DNA from: Arabidopsis thaliana
Taxonomy: Eukaryota; Streptophyta; Magnoliopsida; Brassicales; Brassicaceae
Direction: 5' to 3'
DNA length: 64,000 bases
Assembly: GCF_000001735.4 (NCBI RefSeq)
Contig: NC_003074.8
Span: 23,257,261 to 23,321,260, forward strand
Shown in pieces: positions 37,156-45,406 of the stretch (positions are counted from its first letter, which is position 1; each line of letters opens with the position of its first letter). Below the pieces are notes generated by a model that ran no database searches, had not been told where the DNA came from, and saw nothing but the letters and a program-made list of their open reading frames with translations. A program made the position numbers and the translations under genes.

Positions 37156-37779
37156 ATGTTAATCATGACGTCATCCTCTACGATTCTCACCGGAGATATA
37201 GATGAAGAACACCGCACGTCGTCAATGGCAGAGGAAGACACGCCTACGCATTCCCATCGACGGCGCTGGAGCACTCCTGTTGATTCCGGCGGCGAACCTC
37301 TTCAAAGCTTATCCGTGAGCAGATCTCTAGAGATAAAATCAGACCACGAGAATCCCGACGACGAGTGCAGGGAACATAGAGGTGTGTGTGGAGTTATTCT
37401 TGACGAATATTTCTCGTGTTCTTCGAAAAATAACAGTTACAGTTTCTATCTAGGAGGGAAGATATCGCCGTGGGGACCGTATGGACCGCCGCTGCTGACG
37501 GAGTCGAGATCAAAGGCGCCGTCGCCGCGGAGAGGAAGAAGCGTGACGAGGAAGCGAGATCTGCCACCATTTTTGACGACACTGGATTGTAACGGACGGC
37601 CGAGATTTCATCACAGGAGAGTGAGAAGCGAAGGACGGTTAGAGATTGCCAGCGTGGCAGTAGATTCACCGGAGATCGTTAGTGTTCGTGGGAGAGAAGG
37701 ACTAAGAATCGGAACAGTGAGAATCAGTCAACAAAACGACGTAGTAGAAGATGATAATGAAGATAAACAGAATCACTGA
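37156..37779 (+). CDS. FAF-like (FANTASTIC FOUR-type) protein
   Basis: A single exon of 207 aa. The N-terminal half is polar (MAEEDTPTHSHRRRWSTP, SLSVSRSLEIKSDHENPDD). The C-terminal region at about residues 135-192 reads LPPFLTTL, RPRFHHRRVRSEGRLEIASV and RGREGLRIGTVRI. This matches the FAF domain pattern: a PP-hydrophobic turn, then two GRL beta-strand motifs separated by a Val-rich strand. FAF proteins repress the stem-cell regulator WUSCHEL; distant relatives act in ABA signalling. The tail is acidic (DVVEDDNEDKQNH). Another ATG three codons in (MTSSSTILTGD) is a possible start. The family call is by motif memory, and I do not know a symbol. Confidence 0.75.
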   Translation: MLIMTSSSTILTGDIDEEHRTSSMAEEDTPTHSHRRRWSTPVDSGGEPLQSLSVSRSLEIKSDHENPDDECREHRGVCGVILDEYFSCSSKNNSYSFYLGGKISPWGPYGPPLLTESRSKAPSPRRGRSVTRKRDLPPFLTTLDCNGRPRFHHRRVRSEGRLEIASVAVDSPEIVSVRGREGLRIGTVRISQQNDVVEDDNEDKQNH

Positions 37780-38133
37780 TCTTCCTCTTAGAATTTTGAT
37801 ATTTTCAGCTAATTTTCCGGGGGGAAAAAACGACATTGTAGTCCGATGATCCGTTAGAAACAAGATAAGAAAAGGGAATTATGGGCTTTACTTATGAATA
37901 TTAGGCCCATAATAATATTTTGTTGCAAAACAAACCTGGGCCTGAAGCCCAAATAATTCGCTCAAGCCGACGTGTTAATTTATGATTTGTCCGTCACAGT
38001 GATACATTAAAGCACAGGCTGTGCGGTTATCACACTGTTCGCAGGAAGACTTATTTGAGAGAGTTTTACTTTTGGGGGACACAAAGATTTGGAGAAAAAG
38101 TTTACTAAAAAAGAATCTGGGGAAGTAAGTGAG
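37780..38133. other. Promoter and leader of MBD4
   Basis: The 3' flank of the FAF-like gene, then GGGCTTTAC (37883), TAGGCCCATAA (37902) and GGGCCTGAAGCCC (37937-37949), which are site II / TCP-type elements typical of housekeeping promoters. Confidence 0.6.
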
Positions 38134-39165
38134 ATGAAGGAAGAGGAGGAGATCGGAAAACCAGCGAAACCAAAAGCCAAGGTAGTCCCACAATGACTTA
38201 CATATATTTCGCTTTCCATTTTCTAGGTTCCGTTCTTTGCGTTTTTCTTCTCTTTATTGTGTTAGATGCGAACCTTCTTATAATTCCGGTCAAAGTGCAT
38301 GCGTTTTTCGTGTTCTTACTGTCTTTGGAGATCTCAGATCCCGTATTAGTAGTTACTATTGATGGAGGAAGTTATACAAGGCATAGAATTCTAGGTTATC
38401 AGTTTTGGGGTTCACGATTTTTTGGTGCTTGGAAGTAAATTGTTGGTAGTTAACTTTGAAATCTTTGGTCTTGCAAACTTTGAGTCAGTCTCGTGATGTG
38501 TCGTTGCTTTCAGTTATTGCTCTAAGAAAGCCTTGGTTCTTTTCTTTAACGCTTGCTGGAGTAGTGTCGCTCCTTATTCTTGCCTTACATTATATATTTC
38601 TTCTACGCTCACAAGTCTTGTGTGGGGTTGTTTCACTGAGACTTAATGGCAGAAAGATGTTGCTCCTGGGAGGTTGATTGATACCTATGCTGCACAGTGC
38701 GATAACTGTCACAAGTGGAGGGTGATTGATAGCCAGGAGGAATATGAAGATATCAGAAGTAAAATGCTCGAGGATCCTTTTAACTGTCAGAAGAAACAGG
38801 GCATGTCTTGTGAAGAGCCTGCTGATATTGACTACGATTCTTCTCGGACTTGGGTCATTGACAAGCCTGGTCTCCCCAAAACGCCTAAAGGTTTCAAGAG
38901 AAGCTTAGTTCTCAGAAAAGATTACTCTAAGATGGATACCTACTACTTTACTCCTACCGGGAAGAAGCTCAGGAGTCGCAATGAAATCGCTGCCTTCGTT
39001 GAAGCCAATCCGGAATTCAGGAACGCACCACTTGGAGACTTCAATTTCACTGTCCCCAAGGTCATGGAAGATACTGTTCCCCCTGATCCGAAGCTTGGCT
39101 CTCCTTTTCCAAGCACTACTACCACTACTTCAGAGAAGAGCAGTGTCAAGCAGAGCCATAACTAA
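38134..39165 (+). CDS. MBD4: Methyl-CpG-binding-domain protein MBD4 (CW plus MBD)
   Basis: Exons 38134-38181 and 38653-39165 join at KPKAK/KDVAPGR to give 186 aa. A CW-type zinc finger uses Cys32, Cys35, Cys61 and Cys69 (QCDNCHKWRVI, FNCQKKQGMSC), with Trp38 as the expected histone-tail reader. The MBD follows at about residues 83-150 (TWVIDKPGLPKTPKGFKRSL, DTYYFTPTGKKLRS, NEIAAFVEANPEF). The tail is Pro/Ser/Thr-rich. This CW-MBD pairing is typical of plant MBD1, 2, 4 and 12. It acts in the nucleus on chromatin; plant MBD4-class proteins mostly lack strong methyl-CpG binding. The gene has a single 471-bp intron. Confidence 0.95.
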
Positions 39166-39385
39166 TATGTTCTCTTCTACCTTCTTTCTGCTCCCTAAAG
39201 CAATGCGTTTTGAGTCTTTATAGATTTGATGTTCTCTAAAACTGTTATGATATTAACATCTCTAAGCAAAAAAATATGATCTTTTGTCTCTTCTTTAACC
39301 GGAACTCAAATGTTAAATATTCTTTTAATTTGGATTCTTACACCAAAGAAACACACTTATTCCTTACAAGTCCCCTCGTAAAACA

Positions 39386-39949
39386 TTAAGTAGAGGCTAC
39401 AACTCCGGGAATTCTCTCATGGCAAATCCTCATGCACCTTATAGTGAGCGGTTCCTCTTGAAGAATACTGCACGATGTCTCACAGACTTCCTCGTTGGAC
39501 ATGAAGCATCCGGATATGCATTTTTTATAGGCCTCCGGTTCGGTGTAAGACAGGCATTTTCTGTTGCATTTTGTCTGCAAACCCTCATTAGCAACACCTT
39601 CTCCTCCTATGACCATCATCTCTGGTTTGGACTTGGTGCGAGGGCAAACGGCCATGCAATGTTGAAAGAGTCCTTCAAAGGGGTTGCAAAATGCCTCACA
39701 GAAGGGATTGTGTTCTTCTTCTTGTCGTCCACTTGTCTCTTTCTCTATCTCCATCATCAACAGTTCATTGCACTTATCTTCACACTCTTTCTTCTTGTTG
39801 TGGATATCATGTTTACAGTTGTGCTTGCACTGTTCCACCACCAAATCTTCTACTGCACTTGACACTGTTGCACTTTCCAACACCAGAATAGCCCAAATCA
39901 GTGAGATGACTACTACCTTTGCTTTTGTTGGTATCATGCCTCTAGTCAT
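39386..39949 (-). CDS. Secreted Cys-rich protein with eight CX3C motifs (four alpha-hairpinin-like units)
   Basis: A single exon of 187 aa. A signal peptide is clear: basic start MTRGMIPTKAK, hydrophobic core VVVISLIWAILVL, and a likely cut after TVSSA (residue 32). The mature part has 16 cysteines, all in CX3C pairs: 41/45 and 56/60, 84/88 and 98/102, 128/132 and 144/148, 156/160 and 172/176. The gaps inside the four units are 10, 9, 11 and 11 residues, matching the CX3C-X(n)-CX3C helical hairpin of alpha-hairpinins (plant antimicrobial and protease-inhibitor peptides). KKK/KE and EEE linkers between the units could be processing sites. A TATATA box on this strand at 39995-40000 fits. The function is not known to me. 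Confidence 0.85.
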   Translation of the reverse strand: MTRGMIPTKAKVVVISLIWAILVLESATVSSAVEDLVVEQCKHNCKHDIHNKKKECEDKCNELLMMEIEKETSGRQEEEHNPFCEAFCNPFEGLFQHCMAVCPRTKSKPEMMVIGGEGVANEGLQTKCNRKCLSYTEPEAYKKCISGCFMSNEEVCETSCSILQEEPLTIRCMRICHERIPGVVAST

Positions 39950-40689
39950 GTTTTATAGATGTAATAGGTTATGATGATAATTTTTGTGTTATACTATATA
40001 GAGGGGTTGGTTAGTGACATGCAAGATTCTACAGGTGTTACGGGTACGTGTAGGTCAAGATTCTCCTATCATCCACTTGGACATCATGCTTTAGCCTGTG
40101 CATAGACGTGTCCAAATCCAACATAAGGAAACTCCAAAAAAATAAAAAGAAGAGAGGAGACAAGTTCCAATGACTTCAATTGATCCTTGCATTGAATTTG
40201 AGATGGTTTAAGGCAGGTGTCTTTTTCTCTTCATTTGTCTAATGGGTTCATTCACACACAAAATAGTTTCAGTGGTTTTGCAAGCTATATGTATAATCTC
40301 AAATTAGGCAAGGAATAAACTTATCATGTCATGGATAATGTAATGAGAGGAATAATTTTCCTCTCATATCTGTTATAATTTCCTTAGCATGATTTGATTC
40401 CCAATCTGCTTATAAATCATGGTAAGTGCACAACGAACCTATACATCACTTTACGTGTCTTAGCTTTGAAAAGAGGTTCTTGATAATCACATAAATTTTG
40501 ATATTATACAATAAAAAAAATATATTTCAGAATACAAATTATACATTCATGTAACATGAAGAATGGAGGAAGTATGTGTATCGTAAAATTGAATTGATGA
40601 AAAAGCTAGATAGGAGTCTTTAAGACATATATGAGGTGAAGAAAGAAAAGAGTCAAAACAGAGAGGTCATACACTCATCATGCATTTGG
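39950..40689. other. Spacer between two minus-strand genes
   Basis: 740 bp, AT-rich; includes the promoter of the Cys-rich gene (TATA 39995-40000). No other feature was recognised. Confidence 0.55.
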
Positions 40690-41112
40690 CTACAAGCCTT
40701 TTCGCATCTTCTCGAGTCTACTCTGAATGAAAGCATGTGATTTAGTGTTTATATCATTCAAAAGAGGCTTCGGCTGTGTCACACCACCAGCTCCAGTTTG
40801 AGCTACTGATCGCCTAACGTTTAGCTCACTCGCTAAGTTCTTCTTTGAGCCGTTACTACCATTAACCAGCATGATCACCCTATCTTTCTCCGAGCTTCTT
40901 GAGATATTGATGGGATTAGCGTTGTTATCCTCGGACTCTTCTCTTTGCTTGAAATAAATTGTGATATCAGACTTTGATTCTTTCTTGATCAGTTTCTTTG
41001 TCACAGACTTATCTTCCTTGTGACCCGCACCCGCCATGAGTTTAACGAACACCAACTTTAAAAGCCGCCGAAAAAACCCTCTCTTGTTGTCATCATCATT
41101 TGCTCTCTGCAT
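40690..41112 (-). CDS. Small basic protein of unknown function, 140 aa
   Basis: An intronless 140-aa ORF with a codon composition unlike the spacer. The N-terminal part is basic with a short amphipathic stretch, NKRGFFRRLLKLVFVKLMAG. The middle is Lys/Ser-rich (KKLIKKESKSDITIYFK) and the end is SHAFIQSRLEKMRKGL. No signal peptide (the start MQRANDDDNKR is charged) and no known domain. It is a plausible real gene because it begins in a sharp GC rise and has a TATAAT-like element about 40 bp upstream on the minus strand (41157-41164). It could be nuclear, judging from its charge, but that is inference. Confidence 0.6.
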   Translation of the reverse strand: MQRANDDDNKRGFFRRLLKLVFVKLMAGAGHKEDKSVTKKLIKKESKSDITIYFKQREESEDNNANPINISRSSEKDRVIMLVNGSNGSKKNLASELNVRRSVAQTGAGGVTQPKPLLNDINTKSHAFIQSRLEKMRKGL

Positions 41113-41612
41113 CGTCTATTTGTTTACATGAATGTCTGATTATGGTGTTGGTTTATTATTATATGAAAAAATTAGTGGGATTATGGATTTCTTTTTCCGA
41201 TTGCTTTGCTTTGATTCTACGCTTTGGGGGGAAATGTGATTGTCTTTGTCTTTTCTATATCTAAGGAAAACAGAATTTATCTAGTTTCTTCTTTCATAAT
41301 ACTCTTTTTTTGTTTTTTGGTCGCTTTTTTAACTAAAAAGAAATTTGCTTTTGTGCAAGTTTTTCTTCCGTTGGAGCTGGAGATTCGCTTCTTTATTGAA
41401 AGATGAAGCTCCCTTATCACTGTAAATTTCGGTTGAGTGGACGAAAACTTGTAAAGATTCTTTATACACTTACAAGACTTGTTGATCTATCTATAAAAGT
41501 ACTTCTCACTTATGTTTTTCACTTTTGTTATTGTCACGTTTCAATTCGCGTGAATCACGTGTTTTGATGATAGCTGTTGACTTTAATTTTGACAAAATTC
41601 TCTCGACGAAAG
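41113..41612. other. Spacer between the basic-protein gene and the ncRNA
   Basis: About 500 bp, AT-rich, with the upstream region of the 40690-41112 gene and the 3' flank of the RNA gene. Small ORFs there (such as 41224-41406) show no coding features. Confidence 0.5.
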
Positions 41613-41617
41613 AAAAA
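41613..41617 (-). terminator. Pol III terminator of the MRP RNA gene
   Basis: On the minus strand the RNA 3' stem (TGACAAGCAAC) is followed by TTTTTCTTTC, a standard Pol III stop. Confidence 0.75.
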
Positions 41618-41873
41618 GTTGCTTGTCATTGAAACGTAAGCCCCGTTCAGTTAGTCCATAGAGGAAGAGGTGAATAACTGTCGAACGGCCATGATATCAT
41701 CGGCGGAGAGACCACATAAGCTCCACACACGCGTCTCAGCAATTTGAATCTCTCCACCGCAAGATTCTCTCGTTACCGAGGCCGCATCTCTGCGGATAAG
41801 TGGCCCGGGGACTTTCCTGGGTCGGAACTTGGACAAGCCCATATGACCCATTCACTTCGTCCAGTGACAATTG
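41617..41873 (-). ncRNA. RNase MRP RNA (7-2 RNA) gene
   Basis: A Pol III gene on the minus strand. The upstream sequence element ATCCCACATCG (41939-41929) is followed after 24 bp by TATATATA (41904-41897); a 23-24 bp gap is the plant Pol III snRNA-type spacing. About 24-30 nt further the RNA should begin. Its CR-I block, GAAAGTCCCCGG (41816-41805), is a hallmark of RNase MRP/P RNA. Directly after are P8, CCGCA-GAGA-TGCGG (41795-41782), with the GARAR-type loop, and P9, CTCG-GTAA-CGAG (41780-41769), in the same order as the remembered human MRP RNA. A long stem pairs 41759-41749 with 41711-41701. The ends pair as P1 (TTGTCA near the start, TGACAA near the end). TTTTT at 41617-41613 terminates. 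The length of about 257 nt fits the roughly 260-nt plant MRP RNA. It processes rRNA in the nucleolus. Confidence 0.85.
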
Positions 41874-41896
41874 TGTTTGGTTTTACTTTGCAGATG

Positions 41897-41939
41897 TATA
41901 TATAGATACGTCATATTATTCTTATTACCGATGTGGGAT
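41897..41939 (-). promoter_or_regulatory. USE plus TATA promoter (Pol III type)
   Basis: USE ATCCCACATCG (41929-41939) matches the plant consensus RTCCCACATCG exactly. TATATATA is at 41897-41904. The 24-bp gap selects Pol III; Pol II snRNA genes have 33-34 bp. Confidence 0.88.
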
Positions 41940-42189
41940 GTTAACCTAAAACGTTTCATAGTATTATTAACTTTCGTTTTTTCTGGGTTGATGAAGTGAG
42001 GGATTTAATTTTAACTAGAGAAAAATTGGACTTTGAATTTTGATGGGTTGAGCCAGGCCCGTGCAATGATTTTTATTTGTTTTCTAGTCCTGAACGTTTC
42101 TAAAATAGCAAAATACATCCTATATTCTTTCTTATTAGCGAAATAAACCCAGATCTAGTATAATGTTGTAAAAACCATACCTCTTTTTT

Positions 42190-42931
42190 TTTTTTTGGTT
42201 TCAATGTGAAGAGCATACAGATCACACAGAGATCAAGTACATGGCCATCTCTGCTTGTATTATCTGAGCTGTTCTCATGTTGAGTTTCCAATCCTGGTGA
42301 GACATTTTTGTAAGCAAATCAATTCCAAGCGTATGCAGAAAAAGGATTCACATGTTAATACCTCCAGTTACTAGTTCGGCTCTCTTAGCAGCTGCATCAG
42401 CAACTCTGCAACAAATAGCTCAACACTTAATTTGGAATGACTATCTATTTGCAAGTATATGGCTTTGGTTAATATATGACATTACCTTTTCCGTAACAAT
42501 CGCCCCCGCCTTCTCTCTACAATATACTGAATCACATGCTTGGAAATCAGAATCACACCAACAACAGTTAAACCTATGGAGACATATTTGAACCTCCTGC
42601 CAAAGAGATCCTTTTAGACTTTTTCAATCTCAGTTTTCGAGGAAGACAATAGCCATACTGAGAAGAGAAACAACCTTGACCACTTTTCCAACGGAAAGAT
42701 GATCTTATCGAGCGGTACAGGTGAGACAAAGAAAAGTCCATTCTCGGGGTTTTGAATCCTGAAACCACGGACACCGTCCTTAACAACCTGATGACATGGT
42801 AAGAAACAATACAAATGAGATGTAGAACGTATATTGGTAGTAATATAAGAAGATTTTGGAACCGGTGACAGATAAAAGGCGTACCTCACCAACAACTGTA
42901 ACCGGTGTGCCAATTGAGAGGACAAGCTCAC
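42190..42931 (-). pseudogene. Truncated SP1-like (MUL1/GIDE family) RING E3 ligase gene
   Basis: Recognisable exons on the minus strand, with GT-AG introns kept: 42931-42885 (IGTPVTVVGE), 42787-42675 (VVKDGVRGFRIQNPENGLFF, LEKWSR), 42596-42486 (RRFKYVSIGLTVVGVILISK), 42415-42362 (VADAAAKRAELVTGG) and 42293 downward (DNTSRDGHVLDLCVICM). These correspond to the second half of the GIDE domain, the second membrane segment and the start of the RING of SP1/SPL proteins, outer-membrane E3 ligases of plastids and peroxisomes. Both ends are missing: no N-terminal membrane segment is found upstream, and the RING stops after DLCVIC and runs into an A-rich tract. The retained frames and splice sites suggest a fairly recent partial duplication rather than a retrocopy. 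Confidence 0.75.
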
Positions 42932-43377
42932 CTCACTATATATGAAATTTTATGTATGGATTATGGAACTCATTTGCTGTTTGCAACATATCGCCATTGT
43001 TATAGTCATAGAAACAGAGGGGAAGATGTAATAAAACCAAATGTTATTGTTTCAATTTCTTTTTATACTTCACCAAATTAATGGCCAACATTTCGCAATA
43101 AAACAAACCAGATACAATAAAATTCTAATGATCTATGACTATGAGTGTGTAGTGTACCAAAATTATCTATGAGTGTGTAGTGTACCAAAATTATCTAAAC
43201 CCAAACTAGACAAATCGGTGATAGATAGAAAGATCTTCTCACGATCCACAATCAGCCTGCAACTACTACTAGTGAGCTCCACATCTCATAGGAGAAATCT
43301 AACTGAGATTTTCCTCTTGTGGTTTGCATATGGCCCAAGAGACCTAATTCCACGTGGACATCGCCACCACCATTGGA
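42932..43377. other. Spacer between the SP1-like fragment and EDL3
   Basis: AT-rich 3' flank of EDL3. It holds a tandem duplication of about 28 bp at 43139-43195. No gene is seen. Confidence 0.55.
43139..43195 (+). repeat. Tandem duplication, about 28-bp unit
   Basis: TATGAGTGTGTAGTGTACC followed by AAAATTATC occurs twice back to back and identical. A very recent slippage or duplication. Confidence 0.85.
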
Positions 43378-44196
43378 TTAGATCACACTTCCGTCACTGT
43401 TGTCGTCGTCTTCTCCATTGTCTTCTTCCTCCGATGAAAGCGGAATCAGCCAGCAAGTGCCGTGCAAGTGACCGTTCACGCACACGAAGAACTCTAACCC
43501 ACCTTCACGTGATCCCAGCCGCCGCGCCGCACTCTTCGGGACGAGACGCGCCGCCGTCATGCTCCACACGCGCCCTCCGCAATACGGACACCTAACCTTC
43601 TCCTCCAGCGCCGCTTGTCTTCTCACGAGACACTCCCTCGTCTTTGACCTCATAAATTCCCGAAATACCCCTCTGAAAACCCCTAAATGCTCATCTCCAC
43701 CCACCGCCTGATGCTCGCACGGATCGCTCATGTATAGGAGATCACGGCGGCAATTCTTTGGCAGGAAGAATCTCCCGGATGTCTTGGAGAATCTGGACTC
43801 GCAGGCGAAGTGACCCGACGTCGGTTGACTCAGATTGAAATACCGAGTCGACTCACCCCCGCCGCAGAAGAACATGAGTTTCGCTAACGCGTGCCAGCCG
43901 CCGTCGATTCGACCGCTGGGATCTTCGCCGGACAATGCCGCCACCATCCCTGGCGCACGGTTCACACAGAGCCGCCGCCACAGAATTCGTCTGGCGATTG
44001 CGCAGAATCTGCGGCTGAGGGAGGCGATTGTGCATAGCGTGTGGATGTCCCAGCTAATGGACTCGAAGACAAGAACCAGGACTCGCTCATTCTCTATACC
44101 TGACTTACCCGAGTTGGGTAATCGACTCGGTTGGTTAAATTTGAGCCGTCTATTCGTGTTCATCTGGACGACGGAGAATCTTCCCTCTAGAAGCAT
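43378..44196 (-). CDS. EDL3: F-box protein EDL3 (EID1-like 3)
   Basis: A single exon, 272 aa. The F-box is at about residues 38-80 (ERVLVLVFESISWDIHTL, CTIASLSRRFCAIARRILW), followed by EID1-type sequence (RLCVNRAPGMVAALSG, GGWHALAKLMFFCGG). A zinc-ribbon-like VRCPYCGGRVWSM and a C-terminal acidic tail EEEDNGEDDDNSDGSVI follow. EDL3 is known as an ABA-induced positive regulator of ABA signalling that acts in seed germination, root growth and flowering as an SCF subunit. An alternative start is MNTNRRLKFNQP (44163), 11 codons in. Upstream lie TATAAATA (44245-44238) and several G-boxes. No intron. Confidence 0.93.
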   Translation of the reverse strand: MLLEGRFSVVQMNTNRRLKFNQPSRLPNSGKSGIENERVLVLVFESISWDIHTLCTIASLSRRFCAIARRILWRRLCVNRAPGMVAALSGEDPSGRIDGGWHALAKLMFFCGGGESTRYFNLSQPTSGHFACESRFSKTSGRFFLPKNCRRDLLYMSDPCEHQAVGGDEHLGVFRGVFREFMRSKTRECLVRRQAALEEKVRCPYCGGRVWSMTAARLVPKSAARRLGSREGGLEFFVCVNGHLHGTCWLIPLSSEEEDNGEDDDNSDGSVI

Positions 44197-44237
44197 TTGA
44201 GTTTTTGCGGTCTAAACACGCGCGTCGTGATCTATCG

Positions 44238-44559
44238 TATTTATATCAGTTGGTCCGGTGCTCGAGAATAACACACGTGGCTTTATGCTAGAATAAAAGA
44301 TCCATGGAGCTCCCCGACGCTAAATGTGTCGAGCTATCATTGGTAGTTGTGACGCGTGTCCATTGGTGATTGCGTGCGCTGCAACAGAGAATCGGAGGTA
44401 TAAACTGACGTCTCGATTGGTATTAAAGGAAAAAATTAAGGAATGGGAGTGCCACGTGTCGAGCGAGAGACGGAAACGCGAATCCGAAACGTACTTTTCT
44501 GGAACCAAAAATATCTCCCGGAACACGTGTCACGTTCAATTGCAGTCGAGAAACGTGGC
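44238..44559 (-). promoter_or_regulatory. EDL3 promoter with three G-boxes
   Basis: TATAAATA at 44238-44245. CACGTG G-box/ABRE cores lie at 44274-44279, 44453-44458 (GCCACGTGTC) and 44524-44529 (ACACGTGTC), and ACGTGGC at 44553-44559. Multiple ABREs of this kind drive ABA induction through ABF bZIP factors, matching the known behaviour of EDL3. Confidence 0.75.
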
Positions 44560-45114
44560 AAATACGAAGTAATCTTCCAAACTAAGAAGAGCCACAAAGC
44601 AGTCGCATGAAAGGCAGCATAAGCTCCCAAAAGGTCCGTCCAACAGGAAGATTTTTTTAGTGGTCAACGTCTTGGTCGAGTTTTTCAAGATCGGGAACTG
44701 ATGCTTTTTGCTTTTTGTAGTGGTCAACACATGACAACTACAAACTACTACGAAAATGTTTGATGGATTGGATAACGAGGTTAAGCTAATAATGGGCTGA
44801 ATGGACTTTATTAAAGCCCATACATTCCGTTTCAAATAGAATGGGCTTAGAGGAGTGGTTGAATCACGTGGATTTGTTTTTTCTTTTTTTTAACTCTGAT
44901 CGACGTTTTGTACATACCAGTCAGATTCGCTCTTTTAACCTTTTAAAGGAAATAAAGTTAACCTACGCGTGTAAGGCGCACGTTAGACATCGCCTTTGGA
45001 AATTGGCAAACCCTACACCGACCGAACAAACGATTAACAAAAATATACATACTCCTCATATCGAGAGCAGCTTCCTTTTCATTTTCTTCTCCCTCTCCTG
45101 GGTTTCGTGTGTGA

Positions 45115-45186
45115 ATGTTTCTCTTCCACAAAAGCGATAGAATCCACCAGAAATCTTCGATTGTCTCTCTCCCTCATCTCAATTAG
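45115..45186 (+). promoter_or_regulatory. HULK3 uORF 1, 23 codons
   Basis: ATG at 45115 reads MFLFHKSDRIHQ and closes at TAG 45184-45186, just before the telo-box. It is a uORF only if the leader begins upstream of 45115. Confidence 0.4.
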
Positions 45187-45252
45187 GGTTTACGGGACCG
45201 ATTTTCTTCTGTCTTGCGTGCCTACATCCGTCGATTGGGTTGGGAATTTTCA

Positions 45253-45351
45253 ATGCCTGCGAGTTCTTTAGCGGAATCTGTCTCCGAAAACCCTAGGCAC
45301 TGCCGAGCTGCTAATTTTCGCCTGTGGTTCTGGCTTAACTTCGAGAGTTAG
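45253..45351 (+). promoter_or_regulatory. HULK3 uORF 2, 32 codons
   Basis: ATG at 45253 reads MPASSLAESVSENPRHC and ends at TAG 45349-45351, 55 nt before the HULK3 ATG. It lies in the leader and is likely to be scanned. Confidence 0.55.
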
Positions 45352-45406
45352 AATCCTTACCTTTTCCTTTTCTGATTTTCGTTGTTTTTTTTTCTTCTGA
45401 ATTCCG

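Larger units (their letters stand above)
44560..45406. other. Divergent promoter region and HULK3 leader
   Basis: EDL3 upstream region, then TGGGCT site II motifs (44793, 44842) and a HULK3 leader beginning before 45115, rich in CTTCTC and TTAGGGTTTACGGG (a telo-box, 45183). Two uORFs are in the leader, listed separately. An imperfect hairpin (TTGTAGTGGTCA / TGACAACTACAA) sits at 44715-44743. Confidence 0.6.

Noticed and set aside
37394-37669. 91-aa minus ORF
   Set aside because: Shadow of the FAF-like coding region.
41651-41851. 66-aa ORF on the minus strand as a protein gene
   Set aside because: It coincides with the MRP RNA: USE/TATA, CR-I, P8, P9 and Pol III terminator fit an RNA gene, and the peptide has no known domain.
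42182-42196. A-rich tract after the SP1-like fragment as a retrocopy tail
   Set aside because: The fragment keeps introns, so it was not copied from a spliced mRNA.
44715-44743. Imperfect hairpin TTGTAGTGGTCA / TGACAACTACAA as a miRNA precursor
   Set aside because: Stem only 12 bp with a mismatch and a 5-nt loop, too small for a plant pre-miRNA.
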